From: Niastella caeni
GTDB lineage: Bacteria; Bacteroidota; Bacteroidia; Chitinophagales; Chitinophagaceae
Direction of reading: 5' to 3'
DNA: 64,000 bases
Assembly: GCF_004834005.1 (NCBI RefSeq)
Contig: NZ_STFF01000008.1
Coordinates: 248,001 to 312,000, forward strand
The stretch's first letter is position 1; each line of letters opens with the position of its first letter. The position numbers and the translations under genes were made by a program. The notes beneath the pieces are model-generated. The model had not been told where the DNA came from. It worked only from the letters and a program-made list of their open reading frames with translations, and ran no database searches. Below, one piece after another: positions 61,570 to 64,000 of this stretch.

Positions 61570-62154
61570 ATGTCAAAGAATTTCACTATTAACATTCCTA
61601 CTAAACCTTATCTGGCAAAGTATATTGCCAGCCGTTATGGGCATCCTGTTATGCTCAATAATAATACGCTCCTTGGTATCGTTGTATTAAGCTTACTTCA
61701 AAAGAAAGTATGTACGCATCTTAATTTACGCGACCAACACCTTCAGTTTAGGACGTTTACAACCCAAATTACATTCCTTGCACCTTGGCGGTATATGAGC
61801 CATTTTGGAGTTGATTTATCTGATGATCAAATTATTCAATTAAACCGTGCCTGGGATTCTCAGTTTGATGAAGAATTATATTATCATTGCCTACGTTCAA
61901 TTAATCATGCCAGCCGTTATAAAGGATACAATGAGGCAATTGAACAATTTGCAGAAAATCATGGTATAATTATCGGGGTAGACACCACCTTTGAATGTCT
62001 AAAGAAAACTGAATACCGATTCAGAAGAACTCTTGAAGAAAATTTATCGAGAAATGTCCTCTCGATTCAAGACTGTAAAATTCAACAAGAAAAAAAATTA
62101 TCGAGAAATGTCCCCTCGAAAAATGTCACAAACCCTCCTTCTCTTTTTGATTAA
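61570..62154 (+). CDS. Unknown protein, phage or element replication-type
   Basis: A 194-aa protein (MSKNFTINIPTKPYLAKYIA then SRYGHPVMLNNNTLLGIV) of a type frequent in Bacteroidota phages and elements, possibly DNA-binding. The C-terminus carries a repeated LSRNV(L/P)S unit encoded by two 21-nt direct repeats at 62045 and 62099. Confidence 0.65.
   Translation: MSKNFTINIPTKPYLAKYIASRYGHPVMLNNNTLLGIVVLSLLQKKVCTHLNLRDQHLQFRTFTTQITFLAPWRYMSHFGVDLSDDQIIQLNRAWDSQFDEELYYHCLRSINHASRYKGYNEAIEQFAENHGIIIGVDTTFECLKKTEYRFRRTLEENLSRNVLSIQDCKIQQEKKLSRNVPSKNVTNPPSLFD
62045..62119 (+). repeat. Two 21-nt direct repeats with internal hairpin arms
   Basis: TATCGAGAAATGTCC(T/C)CTCGA is found at 62045-62065 and 62099-62119, 54 bp apart. 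Each has TCGAG/CTCGA arms. It is coding but could also be a protein-binding or RNA hairpin site. Confidence 0.65.
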
Positions 62155-62211
62155 TCTCCTTTTTAATTTCTTGTCCTTTCCTCTGAAGTTATACAATGCG
62201 AATTTGCATTT

Positions 62212-62802
62212 GTGTATTACAACAACATCTATACGCCTGTGCAGCATCTACGCCGGCCTACTGTTCGTCCTGGTGGGTTGTGTTGGATTGTTTTTGCATT
62301 GTGGCAGGATGTTGACTTATGGCCGCAAGTTGATCCTTTAACAGGATTGGCAAAAACGCCAATAGCGTTGAAAGCCGGAAAAACCTGGTATGAGTGTCAG
62401 GTAGTGGATAAGGGCAGAATCTTTAATGAAACTGAAAAGAAATCATCCGCCGGCCATTATTGGGAAATGCAGGTTGTGGGGTACCTGGGTGGTAATAATT
62501 CTAGTAATACAATTAATGCCGATGTAATGACATTCAACGACTATGTTGTAATGTTCAAAGATCGTGATGGTCAGATTAGATTTCTTGGAAATGCTGATAC
62601 AGGAGCAGAGGTAGAATTCACATATACAAGTGCTGATAATAGTACCAGTAGGAAAAGAACTATAAACTTTACCTGGCAGCATATACTGCAGGCTCCTATT
62701 TACGTGGGTAACCTTGATGATATATTGGATGATATTATAACCCCGCCATTCGCTGGTGTTGGTGATTTTAACGATGATTTTAGCAATGACTTTAATATAT
62801 GA
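62212..62802 (+). CDS. Probable phage virion or assembly protein, unknown
   Basis: A GTG start at 62212 (196 aa, MYYNNIYTPVQHLRRPTVRP) is the best available: the frame is open back to a stop at 62164, with no ATG. Beta-rich sequence (AGHYWEMQVVGYLGG, VVMFKDRDGQIRFLGNAD) and an acidic tail ending in NDFNI. It lies 2 bp upstream of the secreted tail-fibre-like gene. It could be a tail or baseplate protein. The uncommon start leaves the true N-terminus open. Confidence 0.55.
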   Translation: MYYNNIYTPVQHLRRPTVRPGGLCWIVFALWQDVDLWPQVDPLTGLAKTPIALKAGKTWYECQVVDKGRIFNETEKKSSAGHYWEMQVVGYLGGNNSSNTINADVMTFNDYVVMFKDRDGQIRFLGNADTGAEVEFTYTSADNSTSRKRTINFTWQHILQAPIYVGNLDDILDDIITPPFAGVGDFNDDFSNDFNI

Positions 62803-62804
62803 GC

Positions 62805-64000
62805 ATGAAGAAATTAATTCTGTCAATCACAATTTTGTTGAGTTTTGTAACTTCTTATGGGCAAATACCAACTGACACATCTGATTTACGGACAAAGATT
62901 AATAGTTGGATAGTAACAAATGGCACAAAACAAATAACTGCAACTCAGGTTAATCAGCTATTTAATGGGGTTGCCAGCCTAATGAAAGCCTATGCAATCG
63001 ACAGTGCATATAGAATCGCTGATACTCTTTTTTTAGTTCGGCGGGGGGGATTTACAACTATAAAAGTTACTCTTAATACAGGCGGTGCACCATCTGAAAC
63101 AGATCCTACAGTACCAACCGTTGCTAAAGCATTGACAGGCTCAGATACTTCGCGTTGGAATAATAAGCAGGATGCTTTAGCAGCCGGTTCGGGCCTGTCT
63201 ATTGTCGCAAACGTAATAAGCGCGGGGACTACTACCGCCCAATGGAATGCTGACAAATTACAAGGAAATAACATTAGTGCAACGTCACCCACAACGGGGC
63301 AAATATTAAAATGGAACGGGAGCGCCTGGGCACCCGCTAATGAAAGCGGAGGAAGCGGAGGTGACTCTTCAATTTTTGCTACACGATACAGGGTCGATAC
63401 AGCTATTGCTAATGTAAGGGGTGAAATGCCACGAGTCGACAGTGCTTACACCATAGGAATTATGTATGATAGTTCCGCATGGGGAAGTGCATCGAGTTCG
63501 TTTACTGTTACGGGTAGCCCAACGATAAACGCAAACAAGATTCGGCTACCTGCGGGAGCAAAGATCAATTGGTTGCATGCATCGATGCTGGAGCAAGAAA
63601 CGCTCCAGGTTGATTTTAAATACAAAGCATTATTAAGTACCGATAGTGCGTTTACGGTTGGTTGGGAATCCCCGCATCCTAATTTATCAGTTTCATTGTA
63701 TGGTAGAGTTCGAACAGCAACGGGGGTTGTTCGAATATTCGCCGTCGTGAACGGAACGCCTTCAGAAGCGGTACTGTCGGCCAGTTCTAACATGAGCGGA
63801 GGAATAAGCGTAGACGATAGCCTAACCTATGTGTTTTATCGTAATAAAGACACTACCAAATTCACGGTTATAAACCATACCAGCGGGCAAACTGGATTTG
63901 CAACTACAATCCGAAATTTTCAGGCATCTGGTGAAACCGGCGGCCTGCACAACACAGCATATTTCAGTCTTGTCAACAGCGCGGGAACAACCAACTCGGT
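62805..64000 (+). CDS. Tail-fibre-like protein with signal peptide (3' end outside window)
   Basis: From ATG 62805 the frame is open to the window end (398 codons). It begins MKKLILSITILLSFVTSYGQ, a clean signal peptide. The rest has SETDPTVPTVAKALTGSDTS, RWNNKQDALAAGSGLSIV and WNADKLQGNNISA with GQILKWNGSAWAPA, phrases typical of Bacteroidota phage tail fibres and secreted repeat proteins. It may bind host surfaces. The signal peptide on a phage-type protein is unusual, as virion proteins normally stay in the cytoplasm. Confidence 0.75.
   Translation, partial: MKKLILSITILLSFVTSYGQIPTDTSDLRTKINSWIVTNGTKQITATQVNQLFNGVASLMKAYAIDSAYRIADTLFLVRRGGFTTIKVTLNTGGAPSETDPTVPTVAKALTGSDTSRWNNKQDALAAGSGLSIVANVISAGTTTAQWNADKLQGNNISATSPTTGQILKWNGSAWAPANESGGSGGDSSIFATRYRVDTAIANVRGEMPRVDSAYTIGIMYDSSAWGSASSSFTVTGSPTINANKIRLPAGAKINWLHASMLEQETLQVDFKYKALLSTDSAFTVGWESPHPNLSVSLYGRVRTATGVVRIFAVVNGTPSEAVLSASSNMSGGISVDDSLTYVFYRNKDTTKFTVINHTSGQTGFATTIRNFQASGETGGLHNTAYFSLVNSAGTTNS

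Larger units (their letters stand above)
49353..64000. mobile_element. Prophage-like element (right end outside window)
   Basis: Gene order is repressor, phased operator, Cro-like gene, small early genes, tRNA, primase-helicase, iteron array, DGR, methyltransferase, Gp37/Gp68, ASCH-like protein and tail-fibre-like protein. All but the repressor run rightward. No integrase lies inside except the recombinase at its left border, which fits the neighbouring island better. Capsid, portal and terminase genes are not in the window, so phage identity rests on the genes listed. Confidence 0.6.

Noticed and set aside
62033..62341. 102-codon ORF crossing two genes
   Set aside because: It spans the end of one gene and the start of another in a third frame; composition fits frame overlap.

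Overview
The window looks like a chromosome segment of a Bacteroidota bacterium, most likely family Chitinophagaceae (Chitinophaga/Niastella type). The reasons are type IX secretion (T9SS) sorting domains on several very large secreted proteins, a gliding-motility-type C-terminus, an Oar-like TonB-dependent receptor with a carboxypeptidase-regulatory N-terminal domain, lack of strong Shine-Dalgarno sites, and -7 elements of the TAnnTTTG kind. No species call is possible from sequence alone.

Region 1 (1-39.8 kb) is host backbone rich in polysaccharide and surface functions: a LacI regulator with a cupin protein, a rhomboid protease, a flavin reductase, a porin-like barrel, the Oar-like receptor, a beta-propeller protein, a lipoprotein, a GH128-like T9SS enzyme, a beta-helix protein, a radical SAM protein, DUF4153, a GH43 enzyme, a type-B T9SS adhesin, a TfoX-like protein, an LpxL-like acyltransferase with a fatty acid desaturase, a secreted purple-acid-phosphatase-like enzyme, a TetR regulator divergent from a beta carbonic anhydrase, a GH44 enzyme, and a sortilin-like protein with three PA14 domains. 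Gene remnants (TonB receptor at 1.3-1.9 kb, CPBP protease at 10.4-10.6 kb, an orphan C-terminus at 21.1-21.3 kb) lie between intact genes.

Region 2 (39.9-49.3 kb) is an AT-rich island. Its left side holds fragments of serine recombinase C-termini and its right side an intact large serine recombinase whose 3' end repeats the left scar. The cargo is a 443-aa unknown, a small membrane protein, an HNH-like protein, a tight three-gene unknown operon (a candidate defence cassette), an XRE regulator, a strongly self-complementary intergenic segment, and two proteins built of one repeated domain.

Region 3 (49.35 kb to the end) is prophage-like: divergent repressor and Cro-like genes around a helically phased operator, small early genes, an initiator-like tRNA with two terminators, a primase-helicase, an iteron-like array, a diversity-generating retroelement (two variable genes, a template repeat and a reverse transcriptase), an HTH protein, a C5 DNA methyltransferase with seven internal repeats, a Gp37/Gp68 protein, an ASCH-like protein, unknowns, and a tail-fibre-like protein cut by the window end.

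The most notable system is the diversity-generating retroelement at 55.1-57.3 kb. A 66-nt template repeat aligns without gaps to two variable repeats, and 18 of the 20 differences fall at template adenines. The other standouts are the divergent initiator-type tRNA, the candidate structured RNA at 45.6-45.8 kb, and the recombinase-scar junctions suggesting repeated integration at one site.
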